DNA of 64,000 bases from Triplophysa rosa (taxonomy: Eukaryota; Chordata; Actinopteri; Cypriniformes; Nemacheilidae): the NCBI RefSeq assembly GCF_024868665.1, contig NC_079905.1:9325080-9389079 (forward strand), written 5' to 3'. Position 1 is the first letter of the stretch. Every line of letters starts with the position of its first letter. A program made the position numbers and the translations under genes. The notes under the pieces were generated by a model. The model was given only the letters and a program-made list of their open reading frames with translations. It did not search any database and had not been told where the DNA came from. Shown one piece after another: positions 1 to 12,900 of this stretch.

Positions 1-338
1 ATTCAGTAGTTCCATCATGCTTTAAGTACTTCCTCATATTTCTTTTCTATATATCCAAATATGAAATATTTTACAGGGTAGCTCCTTGATTTTCTTCTTG
101 TATGTCCAGTAGGTTGTATCGTATGTACGTAGCATTTATAAGTCACGTTGCATTGTATTTATTTTGCGTAACTTGTTCAGATACATCCTGCTGCCAGGCA
201 ACCGCTCAGTGATCAAGCGACGTCTCCTTTAGCCACAACCCAGAGTCTCACAGTAGTGTGGAGCAGGGGCTGGGTGGAGTTTAGAGGTTGACTGACAGCT
301 TGACTTTCCGCGGCATCGCTCAGAGACCCCGCCTTCTG

Positions 339-3300
339 TCAGAGTATGACACAGCATCGGCACAGACGCTGGCCACCCCCGTGCACTGAAGGAGGGGGTG
401 TGACCGGAGCAAAGTAGGCGTGAACTTTGATCTCAGGAAGGTGAGCCTAAGTGAGAAAATACAGGTGGAATGAGACAAATAGCAGGTGACATCATAACAG
501 CGAAAATTAAACAAAAATATTTCAGCCAGTAAGAATGTATGAAATCAACACAAAGCTATGTGGAATGGGATAATGAATAAAGTGTAGGCGTGGCTACCCG
601 GCTTAACAATAGAAATCGAGCGACCAATAAAATGCGCTGTTCCTCATCTTGTTCGGTTTGGATAAAAACTGAAGAGACTGATTTAATCCCTGGTTGCCTA
701 TTGTACATTTTAATGGAATTTTTGCAGATTGATGTAAATCATTTTAGTCTGTATATGATTACTGCGTGTGGGAGTCGTGATATAATCGAGCGACTGCGTT
801 AAACACACCCGGATGCGTTTGATGCCCGCGCGAGTGACCTGCTGGCAGTCATACAGCTCTATGCGTTCTAGACGTTGGCAACTCTTGAGGTGCTCCAGTG
901 TGATATCTGTGATCAGAGGGCAGTTATCCAACTCTACGACCTGCAGACGGTCCTGACCACACACACTGCTGCTCAGGTGTCTGATTCCATCATCTGTTAT
1001 CAACTCGCAGTGAGACAGGCTCTACAACACACACATATGTAGAGTTAATAAAGTACAAATGCTAACAGTGAGTTTCCAGGAAACAAAAGTATAGTCTTTA
1101 ACTCTTTTAGAGAAAGCCATATATAAGCATGTAGAAAACTCCTCCACACTCCTTCAAGCGAGCACTTCTTGGCACTTACCAGCGCCTGCAGCCGAGGGCA
1201 GTGGATTGAGAGTTGAACCAGAGTGTTATCAGTCACCTAAAAAAAAGTTGCGCAGACACGTAATTAAAATGAGATATGCTGTACATACCAAGATTAGCTT
1301 TCGCAAGGAAACAGACAAAGTAAAAAAAGAAAATGAACGCACAAAAATTAAACCGCATTAGCGAAAGTAGGGGTGTCACAATATACCAGTATGACCAGTA
1401 AAATTCCGCACTGTTATAATTGGTGTTGTGTTGATATTACACACAGGAAAATAATCATCAAAAAAATTGTCGGTTTTGCGCCTGTTTAAAGGGGTACTCC
1501 GCCAAAAAAATGACAATTCTATCATGAATTACTTACCCTCAAGTTGTTCCATACCTTTATGAATTTATTTGTTCTGTTGAACACAGGGAAAGATATTTGG
1601 AAGAATGTTAGCAACTATTGGAGAATAGCAGAATTTGGCAGAATTGACTACCATAGTAGAAAAAAATTACAATGGTAGTCAAAGGTGCCCCAAAACTGTT
1701 TGCTATCCCAAATTCATTAAAATATATATTTTATATTCAACAATAATTTTTCCTACTATGGTAGTCAATGCTGTCCCAGAACTGATAGTTGCTAACTTTT
1801 ATCCAAATATATTTCTTTGTGTTCATCAGAACAAAAAATGTTATACAGATTGAGAGCAACTTGAGGGTAAGTAATTCATGTTTCCCTTTAACATTTTGCC
1901 ACAACAGTTACAAACTCTCTGAATGTAATTTACTGGATAAAAAACAAAACACACACAGAAATAAACTACATAATAAAAGATGAAGTTGACTAATAGCATA
2001 GCGTATTTCATAAATATCACAATTATATTGTTATTTATATCATCTTTTTTGATGATGAGGATTTTAAGTGAAAATCTATAAAATTGCTAAATATTGTTAC
2101 GAAGAGCATAAAATCCTACAATGTACAACTGGTAGCTAAAAGCATAATCACATTAACCAAAACATTTTACACAACACTCACCAAAATACATTCCTCTAAA
2201 TCCATCTTCTCCAAATCATGACAATTCTAAAACAGAAGGCAGAGTTTGTGTAAGCCTAACAAGAATCAACAATGTCTTATAACCCAAAGTCGAAGAAAAC
2301 CAAATACATATGTTGATGTTTTCTCGTTGTTGTGATTACTCACTCTGGCAAGAACTGTGAAACCAGCATCAGTCACATGTGAGCAGCGAGCAGCCTCCAG
2401 GATCCTGAAGACAAAACACACAATGTGAATGAATGATTGACTGTGTGTGCGTGCTCTTATCTGTGTACAGAGGAAGAAAGCTTTACTTTAGCTGTTGGCA
2501 GTTGAGGCCGAGGGCGGTGAGAGAGGCGTCTGTGATATTGCTGCAGCCAGACACACACACCATCTGCAGTTTGTGACAGCCCCGGCACAAACTCACAAAG
2601 CCATCGTCTGTGATTTGCTGCAAGACGGATAAGCCATCTTAGTGTACTATCTAGACTCTATTGCACGTCCGCAAGAAACAAGACGCGTGCTGACAGAGAA
2701 CAACAAAGTTTAAGGTCGCTCTAATTCGCTCTAATTTACACAGCGATCTGGCAAGGAAACCACCTTAAAGCAGTACTTCATCCATGAATCAAAATTTCCC
2801 CATGTTTTACTCACTCTCAAGGCATCCTAATTGAATATAGTCTTCTTCTTGAAGAATAATACCACATATTATTTTGCTTCCAAGCGGAAGAATGGGAGTG
2901 AACGGGTGTCGACTTTTTGAAGGTCCAAGAAGTGCATCCATCGATCAAAGAACTGCTCGACATGGCTCCGTGGTCTTATCAAAGGTCTTCTGAAGCGAAT
3001 AGATGCATTTGTTTAAGATAAATATCCATATTAAAAGCACTGTTGACGTCTCTCGAATGCACGTGAACCAGAGGCTTGTTTTTCCAGCACATGACGCAGG
3101 AGTGTCGTAAGTTCCGGTGACGAACGCTGAAGTGCATTTATCGTTTTGTTCCAATAGGATAGCGTCCAATAGGATAGCGTCATTTGCCGGAAAAACAAGC
3201 CTCTGGTTCACACGCATTTGAGAGATGACGGAAGCTAGACATCAACGTTAATAGTGCTGTCAATATGGATATTTCTCTTAAACAAACGCATCGATTCGCT

Positions 3301-6120
3301 TCAGAAGGACTTTGTTAAGACCACGGAGCCGTGTCGAGCAGTTCTTTGATCGATGGATGCACTTTTTGGAGCTTGAAAAAGTCAACACCCATTAACTCCC
3401 ATTCTACCGTTTGGAGGTAAAATGATATGTGGTATTACAACTCCAACTGCATTATTCTTCAAGAAGAAAACCATATTCAGTTAGGATGCCTTGAGGGTGA
3501 GTAAAACATGGGGAAATTTTGATTTGCTAGTAAAGTATCCCTTTAACCTACAATCGATGCTTTGAGAATTGTTCTTAACTGAATCATGACTCTTCAACTC
3601 ATAACTGAATTAAATTAAAAGGTTAATTATTCCTGCCTATAATGTACATTTGCTTATGCCACATTATAAAACAAGCAAAATTTTAAACTCGGTCAAAGCC
3701 TTACTGTGCACGATTGCATGTTGATTGTCATGAGTTCGGGACAGTGCTTTTGAAGGTGCTTAAGTGCTGCATCATCAAGCTGAAATGACACATTATCATG
3801 TGACATCATCATTGCTCAGTCACTCACCACTATAAAGTTGCAGTAAGTGTTTGTGTTTATGTACCTGTGTGCAGCCTCTCAGAAACAGAGCTCTGACACC
3901 TGTGCAGCCACGACTAAGAGCCTCGATGCCATCGCTCGTGATCTGATCACACCAAGAAAGGTTCAGATTCTCCAACATGCGGCAGCCCTCACTAGCACAC
4001 AGACAGAACCATTTAAAAACACTTAAAAAACAATTAAAAGCCAGAAAATTTAGTTTATTTAGAACAACAAAAAAAGAATAATCAGATCAACAGAAAGTTC
4101 AAAGTATAACAAACAAAAAGCAAACTTTTTCTTATCCTGTTATACTATAAAACGTCTGCACACCATTAAAATCACATATTTACAGTGTAACACTAGGCTG
4201 AACTTGTCTGTTATTGGGATAAATTAATTATTACAAGGATGCATTAACGGAATTAAAATTAATTTAAAAATCATTAGACTACAATCATTACCAGTGTAAA
4301 CTGACTAAGCGAAAACCTAAGATAAGACGGTTTTAAATTTTTGGTCATCCATTTGAAATCCAGACCATGACATGGTTCTTTTAAGTTGTGGGAACAGGAT
4401 CTGAAACATCTAACAATGAGTTAATAATTGTTCCTCAGAATTTCCCGTTTCACAGGCTTAAGCATTATAATCTACAATAACTCCAGGAAAAAAGGTGAAG
4501 GCACCTTTTTAACTATTAACAAAATCACCCTCTTGACAGCAATAAAACCAGACTTATACAGAGTGTGCATGCATTTAATATTCATTTAAAAACTAGGAAT
4601 TATAAAAGCTTTAGTAAAAGCCAAACAAAGTCATTAAATTAAGTGATTTTGCATTAACCCAAACATTGAAACAGTAATAAACCGGTTCTCATAACTGCCC
4701 TTTACCTTAAGGCCTTAAGTGCATGATTGGTGATGGACACGCAGGAGGTCAGGTCAAGGTGGCGGAGTTTAGAGCAGAACTTGCTAAGGCTGATGCATGT
4801 GGAATCCGTGATCTTGGTGCAGCCGTTGAGGTTCAGCTGTTCAATGTTGCGACAGTTCTGAGCAAAAGTCCTGTCAATCAAATAACATTTGTCAATAACA
4901 CTAAATACAAAAACGGGAAAAATAGCAACAAAAACAAAAGTATCTATGATTCTTAGAGGAACAGTTCAACCAAAAATGAAAATTCCATCATCATTTACTC
5001 ACCCTCAAGTTGTGTAAAAATGTCTTTGTTCTGATGAACACAGAGAAAGATATTTGGAAGAATGCTTGTATCCAAACAGATCTTGGCCACCACTGACTAC
5101 CATAGTAGGAAAATTTGCCTTATTAATTTCTTTGCTCTGTTGAACACAAAAGAAGATATTTTGAAGAATGTAGGAAAGCAAACTGTTCGGGGCACTTTTG
5201 ACCACCATTGAAATTTTTCCTACTATGGTAGTCAATGGTGGCCAAGAACTGTTTGGTTACAAGAATTCTTCCAAATATCTTTCATCAGAACAAAGAAATG
5301 TACAGATTTGGAACAACTTGAGGGTGAGTAAATAATGACAAAAAAATTTTTTTGTGTGAACTGTCCCTTTAATGTATTACATCGAAATAACACTCAAATA
5401 CCATTTTATACCTTGATAACTGTTTCATAAACTAACCATTCAACAATTCATGCTTTGAAATCTTTGTTGACTTACTTCATGGAGGCATCTCCTACACTGA
5501 GGCAGCCCCTTAGACTCAGCTGCCTTAAAAAACCTCCACATCGCTTTGAGATGTTTTCCACCACACGGCCCTACGGGAGAGAGAGATAACGAGAGAGAGA
5601 GCGAGAGCGGGAGAGAGAGTCCAGACACAGAGGATCAGGGATGACGTTACAGTCTATGGATTCAGTAGAAAAGCCTACTGACCCAGTGTTAATCCCACAT
5701 GCAGAACGCCCACAGACATGAACAATTTACAGCACATGTAAACAAATTTCACATGAAATAATAAGACAGGGGCCATAATGCGATAACGCACAAGATGAGT
5801 CTGCACACAGAATCTCACCGACAAACAGAAACATTACAGAACACATACACTACAGTACATCATCACAGAGATCATTTTCACCTCAATATCTGTCTGAAAA
5901 TTGAACAGATCAATCTTCTGCCAGTTGCTCCCATCTAAAGCAAGAACATTCCATGCCTGTTGTGCAAAGTGGTAATGAGAAAGTAGCGTTAGCAAACTAA
6001 CTTTTTCTTCATAATTACCATGTTGTTAAATTATAACTAAATGAGAAGAAGAACCTACCTTGGATACTTGAGCACACCTACACAAAGTAACTACATCCAG
6101 GTAGGAAAAAATCCTAAAAT

Positions 6121-6219
<99 letters not shown>

Positions 6220-7726
6220 TGTCTGTCATTTGCAATAAATGTTGTAATTGTTGCTGACCACATTCAATGTGTTTAGCTCACCTGAGCAGAAGCTCTTTTG
6301 GAAGTTTTTTGTTGATAAGAGCCTCATCACTGTTTGAGAACACCTGGACAATATGAAAGCAAAGACATTAGGGATGCACCGATATGTACATTTTGGCCGA
6401 TACAATAACGATAATTCTTTAACATTGGAAGCCGATAACCGATATATTGGCCGATATACAGTATCTAAATATAAATATAAAATTCCATAAGACTGAAACA
6501 AAAGGCAAAAAGTGGACAACTGCTTTTATTTGAAAACATTGACTGCAGAAAACAAGGTTACCATTAGTTCACTTTTTCCCCCTGAAAATCATGTAAGCCT
6601 ACTTAACACTAGTTAAAGATTCTTTAGCCGTCACACTTTTCTGGTATATTTTTTATTTAATAAACAAATTATAGATGTTCTTCCAGAGCAATCCAGAAAA
6701 ATTTTCTTAATAGCCACATGTCTAACAGGTCTCAAGACAGAAAGCATTCAGACAGCAGTCTGATTCAAACAATATGCGTTTGTTCCTATAATTCACACAT
6801 TCATAAATACTGTATCTATGTACTGTACCTACATCAACAATGTTTTGCTAATAGCAGTAAGTGAATGATCACGACAGAAAGACAGCACTGTACTGTATTT
6901 TAACTGTAAGCAGCGTGCAGCTGAAGAAGTTTAACCAGAGGAAATGATAAATGATTTATTAGTTATAATATATCGGCCAAATTTTAATTAACGGCCGATA
7001 CCGATAACATAAAAAATGACAATTTTTTGGCCGATACCGATATGGCCAATAATTTATCATGCATCCCTAAAAGACATGCATTTTATCAACCTCTTATAAC
7101 ACCCGTTTGATCTTTACACACAATCAAAGTTGTTTCACTTGTAAAACATGTTTCTGCATAAACATCATTGTTGGTCCTGGAACATTGTCTCTATCAACCA
7201 ATCAGAACGCAGACTTTGGTTTAGGGGCATTGCATGTCGTTCTCATGAAACTATTATTTCCCTATAATTTCATGAGGTAGTTGTGATAAGGGGTTCAGTT
7301 ATGGTTTAGGTTGTTTGACAGGACTGTTGATACAGAAACCCACCTTTGGCAAAATCGTAGCTGGCACAACTCATGGTAACGTACTAATTTACATAACACT
7401 CAAAGGGCTAACAGGAGCTGTCGGTGGCAGTGACTAAGAAAAACAATGTCTTAGACAATTCTGCTGTTTTGTGACATATTGTCAAGCCCTTGCATTCAGG
7501 GCACGTAAGCCAGTCTATCAGCTTGATATAACTCCGATAATAACAGCAGCCAACTCCAGCTTTTTAAACAGATTCAGGCGCAGCGCCCGTTGCTGACACG
7601 GTCAGCTGGTGCCGTTGTGTTAGGACGGGATTACCCTTGACGAACAAAAGCCTAAACACGGCACGTAAAAATAGAGTCCAAAACACACAGTGCCTTGCAC
7701 ACATACACGCGCGGACACGCGCGTCC

Positions 7727-7770
<44 letters not shown>

Positions 7771-7917
7771 TACGCTTAAACACACTGTTATCATCGCCCA
7801 GACAGCCTGCCACCGCCCGATTTCGTTTCTTCGAGCAAAGTGTTTGAGTTTAACAGCCATGTCCGTGGTTTATTCGGTGCGAGTTACCTCAAATCTGCTC
7901 TTGGTGATGCCGTTCAT
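339..7917 (-). CDS. fbxl2: F-box and leucine-rich repeat protein 2 (FBXL2), 14 coding exons, 432 aa
   Basis: Substrate-recognition subunit of an SCF (SKP1-CUL1-F-box) E3 ubiquitin ligase, probably membrane-tethered. Coding exons in transcript order: 7917-7888, 6343-6282, 6113-6059, 5956-5882, 5570-5476, 4870-4706, 3991-3865, 3779-3705, 2617-2487, 2404-2344, 2226-2182, 1236-1180, 1021-809, 446-339. They sum to 1299 nt in one frame with GT-AG borders. The F-box lies at about residues 22-68 (LPKELLLRIFSYLD), followed by about eleven cysteine-containing LRRs (LNLNGCTKITD, LDLTSCVSITN and similar). The C-terminus CRCCVIL ends in a CaaX box (CVIL) expected to be geranylgeranylated. FBXL20 is a close paralog; I chose FBXL2 from residues such as LEECIL and from the neighbours susd5 and crtap. 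The short first exon (MNGITKSRFE) resembles the FBXL20 N-terminus. The start is the first ATG in frame after CpG-rich upstream DNA. A possible poly(A) signal is TTTATT on the plus strand at 158-163. Confidence 0.93.
1485..1891. repeat. Foldback MITE, family A
   Basis: Inverted-repeat element in an fbxl2 intron. It starts TTTAAAGGGGTACTCCGCC and ends CATGTTTCCCTTTAA, with CTTACCCTCAAGTTGTTCC on one arm and its complement GAGGGTAAGTAATTCATG on the other. It has the same general layout as the copies at 4955-5372, 26355-26639, 34599-34887, 56014-56350 and 60535-60832. No coding capacity. Confidence 0.75.
2764..3546. repeat. Long near-palindrome (foldback element), about 780 bp
   Basis: Two arms of roughly 370 bp are imperfect reverse complements. 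The left arm has TTAAAGCAGTACTTCATCC, CATGTTTTACTCACTCTCAA, GATCAAAGAACTGCTCGAC and CAGAGGCTTGTTTTTCC. The right arm carries their complements GGAAAAACAAGCCTCTGG, GTCGAGCAGTTCTTTGATC, GAGGGTGAGTAAAACATG and a CCCTTTAA end. A short loop near 3110-3185 contains GATAGCGTC/CCAATAGGATAGCGT repeated twice. It lies in an fbxl2 intron between the exons at 2617 and 3705. Confidence 0.85.
4955..5372. repeat. Foldback MITE, family A
   Basis: Starts GAGGAACAGTTCAACCAAAA and ends GTGTGAACTGTCCCTTTAA. Arms carry CATCATTTACTCACCCTCAA and its complement, and internal GATATTTGGAAGAATG blocks face each other. Lies in an fbxl2 intron. Confidence 0.8.
6121..6219. repeat. (GATA)n microsatellite, about 24 units, abutting a splice acceptor
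   Basis: An uninterrupted GATA/TAGA array of about 99 bp. On the fbxl2 (minus) strand it reads (TATC)n and ends about 7 bases upstream of the TTTTAG acceptor of the F-box exon (6113-6059), so the array takes the place of the normal pyrimidine tract and branch-point region. Confidence 0.95.
6369..7069. mobile_element. hAT-type MITE, 701 bp, with 8-bp target-site duplication
   Basis: Inverted ends TAGGGATGCA / TGCATCCCTA are flanked by the perfect 8-bp duplication AAAGACAT at 6361-6368 and 7070-7077. Subterminal parts are rich in GGCCGATA and CCGATA motifs in both orientations. No transposase open frame is visible, so it is non-autonomous. An 8-bp duplication is the hallmark of hAT transposons. 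Lies in an fbxl2 intron. Confidence 0.9.
7729..7766. repeat. (CA)19 microsatellite
   Basis: Uninterrupted CA dinucleotide run in the first intron of fbxl2, with a degenerate CACGCG-rich shoulder upstream. Apparent open frames of HTHTHT or VCVCVC across it are artefacts. Confidence 0.95.
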
Positions 7918-9970
7918 GTCTGTTGCGGTGTCAATAATAAGACAGTCCGAGGCGAGCGCTGCGCACAGCAACGTATGCGCGTTTTGTCAACGTCGGCGAT
8001 CAAACTACCACGGGACTGAAACGCAGGTGAAACGCGTGGCCTGCTAGCCGTTCACGACCGTGTTGGTAACCGGAGAAATCCCGGGCTGGCCGCCGTCCGT
8101 GCGCTCCGCTGTGAACCATCACACTGCCAAAATAACAATAATAACATGGACGGACGGAGCAGCAGATTGCTGCTCTAACCTCACTTCCGCCTCCCGAGCT
8201 GCCACTCTGACTACATTTCCGCTCGGGTGCACGAATTCCTGCTTGGTAAATGTGTTTAATCATTAACCGACACCAATACAATTTAATAGGTGTGTGGCAA
8301 GTATGTTTTAGGAAATCTTGGAATTGTGCACGCTATGCACCAAAGGGGTTCAAAAGACTGTCGTGACGTTGATGTGATTTGTTTTGATTATGTCGGTGCG
8401 TTGGGTTGCATAGATGTGTCGTCATCGTGGTTAATGCAAATTGGGGGAGATTGAAGTATTTTCATTCAGAGAACAGAAACTGCGGCCACTTCATAGAATA
8501 TTATTTTGCAATAAATACCGTCGACATAATATCGTAACACATTCTCATTCATTTTCCATTGCTCCGACTGCACAGTCAGGCAGCTGAATGTGAAGTGTAA
8601 TTTATTAAGTGCGTTTCGGGAATATTTAAGGGAAATTATTCACCTCTATTTTTGTTTTTGCCTTGTAGCTGTACAACAGCAGAGGGCGAAAGAGAGTTGG
8701 CTAGAGCTAAATTGGTCTTTTATCATTTTCAGTGAATGTTCCTTAAATATGTTCCACTAACAGTCATTATTCTATCAGGAAATGACGTGTGCAGTGAGCT
8801 AGCCTATTTTTAAGAGGCTTTATGTACTTAATTTTATGTGTGTGTGTGTGTGTGCGTGCGTGGGTGTGTGTTCATGTTTGTATATCCCGGTGGGGACCTA
8901 AACCTGAACGCACACCAACACATGGGGACTCGTGTCACCGTGGGGACCAAAATTGAGGTCCCCATGGGCAAAAAAGCTAATAAATTGTACAGAACAATAT
9001 TTTTAAAAAATCTAAAAATGCAAAATGTGTTCTACGATCTTTAGGTTTAGGGGTAGGGTTAGGGGATAGAATATACAGTTTGTACAGTATAAAAAACATT
9101 ACGCCTATGGACTGTCCCCACGGAGATAGTAAACCAGACATGTGTGTGTGCGCGTGTACGTGCGCGCGCTCCTAAAATGAAATTGTTTCGCTTAAGCCTT
9201 GATTGAATAATAAGCCAAGGAATTTAGGGGCTCTAACTCAAGTAAAAAACATTAAAAGCTGATCAGCAAACTTGCTAATTCAAACTCGCTGTCTTTCTGT
9301 CTTTCTCCAGCACAGACATACGCATAAAAAGCCTTTACAATCGTATGAATGTGAGTCGGGGTTTGTGGGTGGTGGTGGGGGGCAAAGACACCTTTTATGC
9401 TCTCCCTCTCATAGCGTCCAATAGCGCCCATATTGGGCAGCTTCATCAAAGTTATCGTGTCTTGAGGTTGGCCCCAAGAATTTAACTGGATCCCTTTCAG
9501 GCACAGTTGGTTTTGTCCCGCTCGTTCTGAACTGAAACGCAGCCAGGCGCGCTATGGTGACAACACGCACCAAAATTAAGACTCCCGAAAAGAAAAAACG
9601 CATTACACGGTGGCAAACTTTCTCCGTGCCAAGGAAGCACAAACCATTATGCGCCCGACTCCCCAAGGCACTGGAACAATCCCAGTGCTTAGCGCCTCTG
9701 TTCTCATGCGGCACTGCACAGGTTCTGAGTCATGACGTATTTACTGACAACGCCGTGCGAGTTTTCGCACGAGCACACCAGCAGCTCTGTAATGTACTTC
9801 TTGGTCAGATAAACCTCCCCTTGCACCTCTGCCACTGCGCCTATTAGTTCTTTTCTCTGGGTCATCGAAACATTCGGACCTATTATTTGGGGGTGCGCAA
9901 ATAAATTGGACAATTCACCTCTCCTATTAAGTTTGGAAAAGTTTTCCTCCTGAACGTTCAACCTTACAGG
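7918..9970. other. fbxl2/susd5 divergent intergenic region
   Basis: About 2.05 kb between the fbxl2 start (minus strand) and the susd5 start (plus strand). The part from about 7960 to 8220 is rich in CpG and is the likely fbxl2 promoter and 5' UTR. The part from about 9440 to 9960 is also richer in CpG and probably holds susd5 upstream and 5' UTR sequence. Between them are AT-rich DNA and a GT-microsatellite-bounded repeat (8837-9172). I see no convincing extra gene. Confidence 0.5.
8837..9172. repeat. Repeat bounded by GT microsatellites
   Basis: A (TG)n run at about 8837-8854 and a GTGTGTGCGCGTG run near 9139-9172 bound a block containing CCGTGGGGACC, GGTCCCCATGG and TTTAGGGGTAGGGTTAGGGG. 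A related block (GGTTAGGGTTAGGGATAGGGG, then GATAGAATATA) occurs at 38315-38622, so this is a dispersed element. Confidence 0.6.
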
Positions 9971-12900
9971 ATGAGGCGACCGCGTAACCGACAGCTGGGG
10001 CTCCTGTCGTTTCTGGGATGCTTGGCTTGCTTAACAGTCGGTCACTCTCGCGCAGACGGTGGGTTTCTCTTGATGGTTTGGGTGCGGTAATTTGTTTCAC
10101 GCGCCTCTGCAATACACATAGGCGAGGTGATGAATGGATGCCCTTGCGTGCGTCCAGGTTTCTTAAGTCTTGAGAGTGTTGTGAATGTATGTGTATGTAT
10201 GTGATATTTGCTTTTGATGTGTATGTGTTTAAATGTGAAGGCTGCTGTAGTGATGAATAGAATAGATGACAAAGTAAAATCCTTATTTCGACTATGGAAT
10301 GTTAATGAATGGAGTTCTTGCTAGCATTTCTTAAGAATTATTACACATTGCTCTCTTGCACTCTTTTACTCATTTTTTAGATACCTTAAATATTACTTAA
10401 AATCTCTTTTTATGAATTTTATATTCATCCACCACAAAGCTATGATATCTTCACATCAGCGTAACAGACTCATCAGTGTGACACTAATGAATTTGTAACA
10501 AAGAATTGATAAATGACAGGTTGTTTGTGGTGGGTTAATGGGTTTGATTAGTCACATGCCCTACTGAATTCTATGACTCAGATAGATTTACCTCATTTAC
10601 ACCAACCTGCTAGCTTTATGTGTTCAAGATTCAATTTATCCCAAACAATGATGTAAATTAATATGTAGGTTTAGATAATAGATTGTTTAGGGATAATAGA
10701 AAGCAATTTTGCATTAGGCTACATTACTAAAGGCTAAAAAAGCTCTTAAAAAAACGTACAATGCATGTCTGGTGCACTAACCCTTAATCTTTTCTGGAGC
10801 CACGGTTAGTGATAACTGACAGCTCTGTATATGAAACTGCATTGCTTTCCTCTGACACAGTTACAGTGATGCAGATTGACGTATCTGTAGGCTGCGTGTG
10901 AGCTCTGTTTCAGAGGCTTTACAATTTACAAAATTTTACAACAAGGAATTGACTCAAACTGCTGTTTTAGTATCTTTGTGTGAAACGGTGACAAGCTATG
11001 ATGTATTGAACAAGACTGGGGTTTGTATGTGGGCGTGGATTAACATTGCCACCTGTACACATGGAGCCTGTTTGAAGCTGATCTTTGTTCCTCTATACGT
11101 TTTTTTCTTTTATCTATATGTTTTTTGCTCAACTCTCTGTCGTGTTCACACCCCCATCGTCCCAAATGCTTAAGCCAGTCCTGCAGTAACTGGCCTCACT
11201 TGACCCTGTTGACAGATTATGACCTGATAAATGCCAAATTTATGCCTTTTGGAATACAAACTTTTGGTGTTGTAATTCATACCATTCATACTAGTTGTGG
11301 ATACTATCTAGCTGTGGTTATTTCCTTGCATTCTTTTCTGATGTCCTTCTCTCTGTTTGATGCAGTGTCTCTCTGGTAATGCTGTGTTTCACTAATGTAA
11401 TGCAAAATATGCATTTTTGGAATAATACTGTATCAGTCTCCTCAATAGGACATGTGTTCTTTCTGGATTTGGAGAATGGTTCAAAAGGTGGACAAGAGGC
11501 AGGGTTCGAGGCAGCAGCTAATGCCTGTATCGCTCAAGGGGCCCAGGTGGCATCGGGGGCGGACCTGCATCATGCAGTGTTGGAATGTGCCTTCTCAGCC
11601 TGCTCGCGTGGTTGGCTTTCTGGTCCAGGCATAGGGTGAGAACTTTCATTACATGAAGAACTGAATTAAACTTTGGCTTATCCTGTCGGTCAAAGTGTCA
11701 TTGTTGTGAATGGTCAGTGTGCATTTTTAAACATGATAATGAGATGTAGCTCGTGCTTGTGTATGTGTGTATATCGGTGTTTGTGTGCGATTGAAAGACA
11801 GACAGAATTCTACCTGCGAATTCAGGTAGAACATTTCTATTTGCACCTCAGGCCCTGAGAGAAAATGGACCCGAGCTGGTGTGAGAGAACACATCAGCAC
11901 CTTCCCACGGTTCATTTTCTGTCCTGCTCCTTTTCTTTGATGTAGTTCTTTACTACTGAGCGCAAATCTCAAAATAATTATCACATTCAGAATGTGATCC
12001 AAAACAATCAATTCTGTGTTAAATGGAATATATCCAGTGGTAAAACCAAACGAAAATAAAACATATTGCTTTATATTTCATACATGTAATTTTGTAGTAA
12101 TTCATAAAGAGTTTGTCTTGTGTAAACTTTAAAAGTATTTTATCATTCTGCCTAATAGGCCTCCAAAAATCATTCTGCTGTGATGAAGTGTGAATTTATG
12201 CATGTATGACGAGCACAGACTATTGTTGAATATCATTTACATCTGCGAGGTATAAAAAGGGAGTGGTCTTCCCTTCAGAATAACATATAGATTATACATG
12301 GATTTCCTGGAGATGATTATGTCATAAATCACATAAACATGGACTTCTCCATGCAATCCAACCTGAAGAAAACTGCTTCGGCTTAAAACTTTGACATTGG
12401 GTGTTCCCTAGTAACTTAACACTCTCCCAAGAGAGCCCAAACCTCTTGGCTCCCAAACCCGCACACTCATAATTCTGATTAAGACTTCAAAGCGGAGTGT
12501 TAAAAGGTGAGGTAGGCAACTTACCTTCTTTGAGAAACATTTGGAGGAATGTCTATGAAAGATCTGCAACAAAACAGACACATTTGTGCTTGTGGATAAC
12601 AGTATATGATCAGCTTGACATGTAAAAGTCTCTTTTTTAATATCATTAGATAAAATTCGTTTTTTAATCACCCTAGTTCAGACAGTCAATTCAGTTAATA
12701 AGTATATAAATAATAACTGATAATGATAATTAAACACACTTGAAGACACAATCTTTGACAAATACTGTATAATAGAAAACAGACCTGTGAGGTAAATTTA
12801 TATAAACACTGGGAACATTAACAGTGCGATAGGGATATACACATGAAGTGTGTGTGCATGTTTATAGAGCATTATCTGCCTATATAAGCAAAATGTAACA

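Noticed and set aside
6026..6235. Open frame with a long Ser-Ile-Tyr-Leu repeat joined to F-box sequence
   Set aside because: The repeat part is the (GATA)n microsatellite in an fbxl2 intron; only 6059-6113 is a real exon.
7564..8047. Overlapping open frames rich in HTHT or VCVC on both strands
   Set aside because: They come from the (CA)n microsatellite and its surroundings; no family match.
9554..9961. Two overlapping frames upstream of susd5 that look protein-like
   Set aside because: CpG-bearing upstream or 5' UTR sequence, no recognisable domain, antisense overlap between the two.
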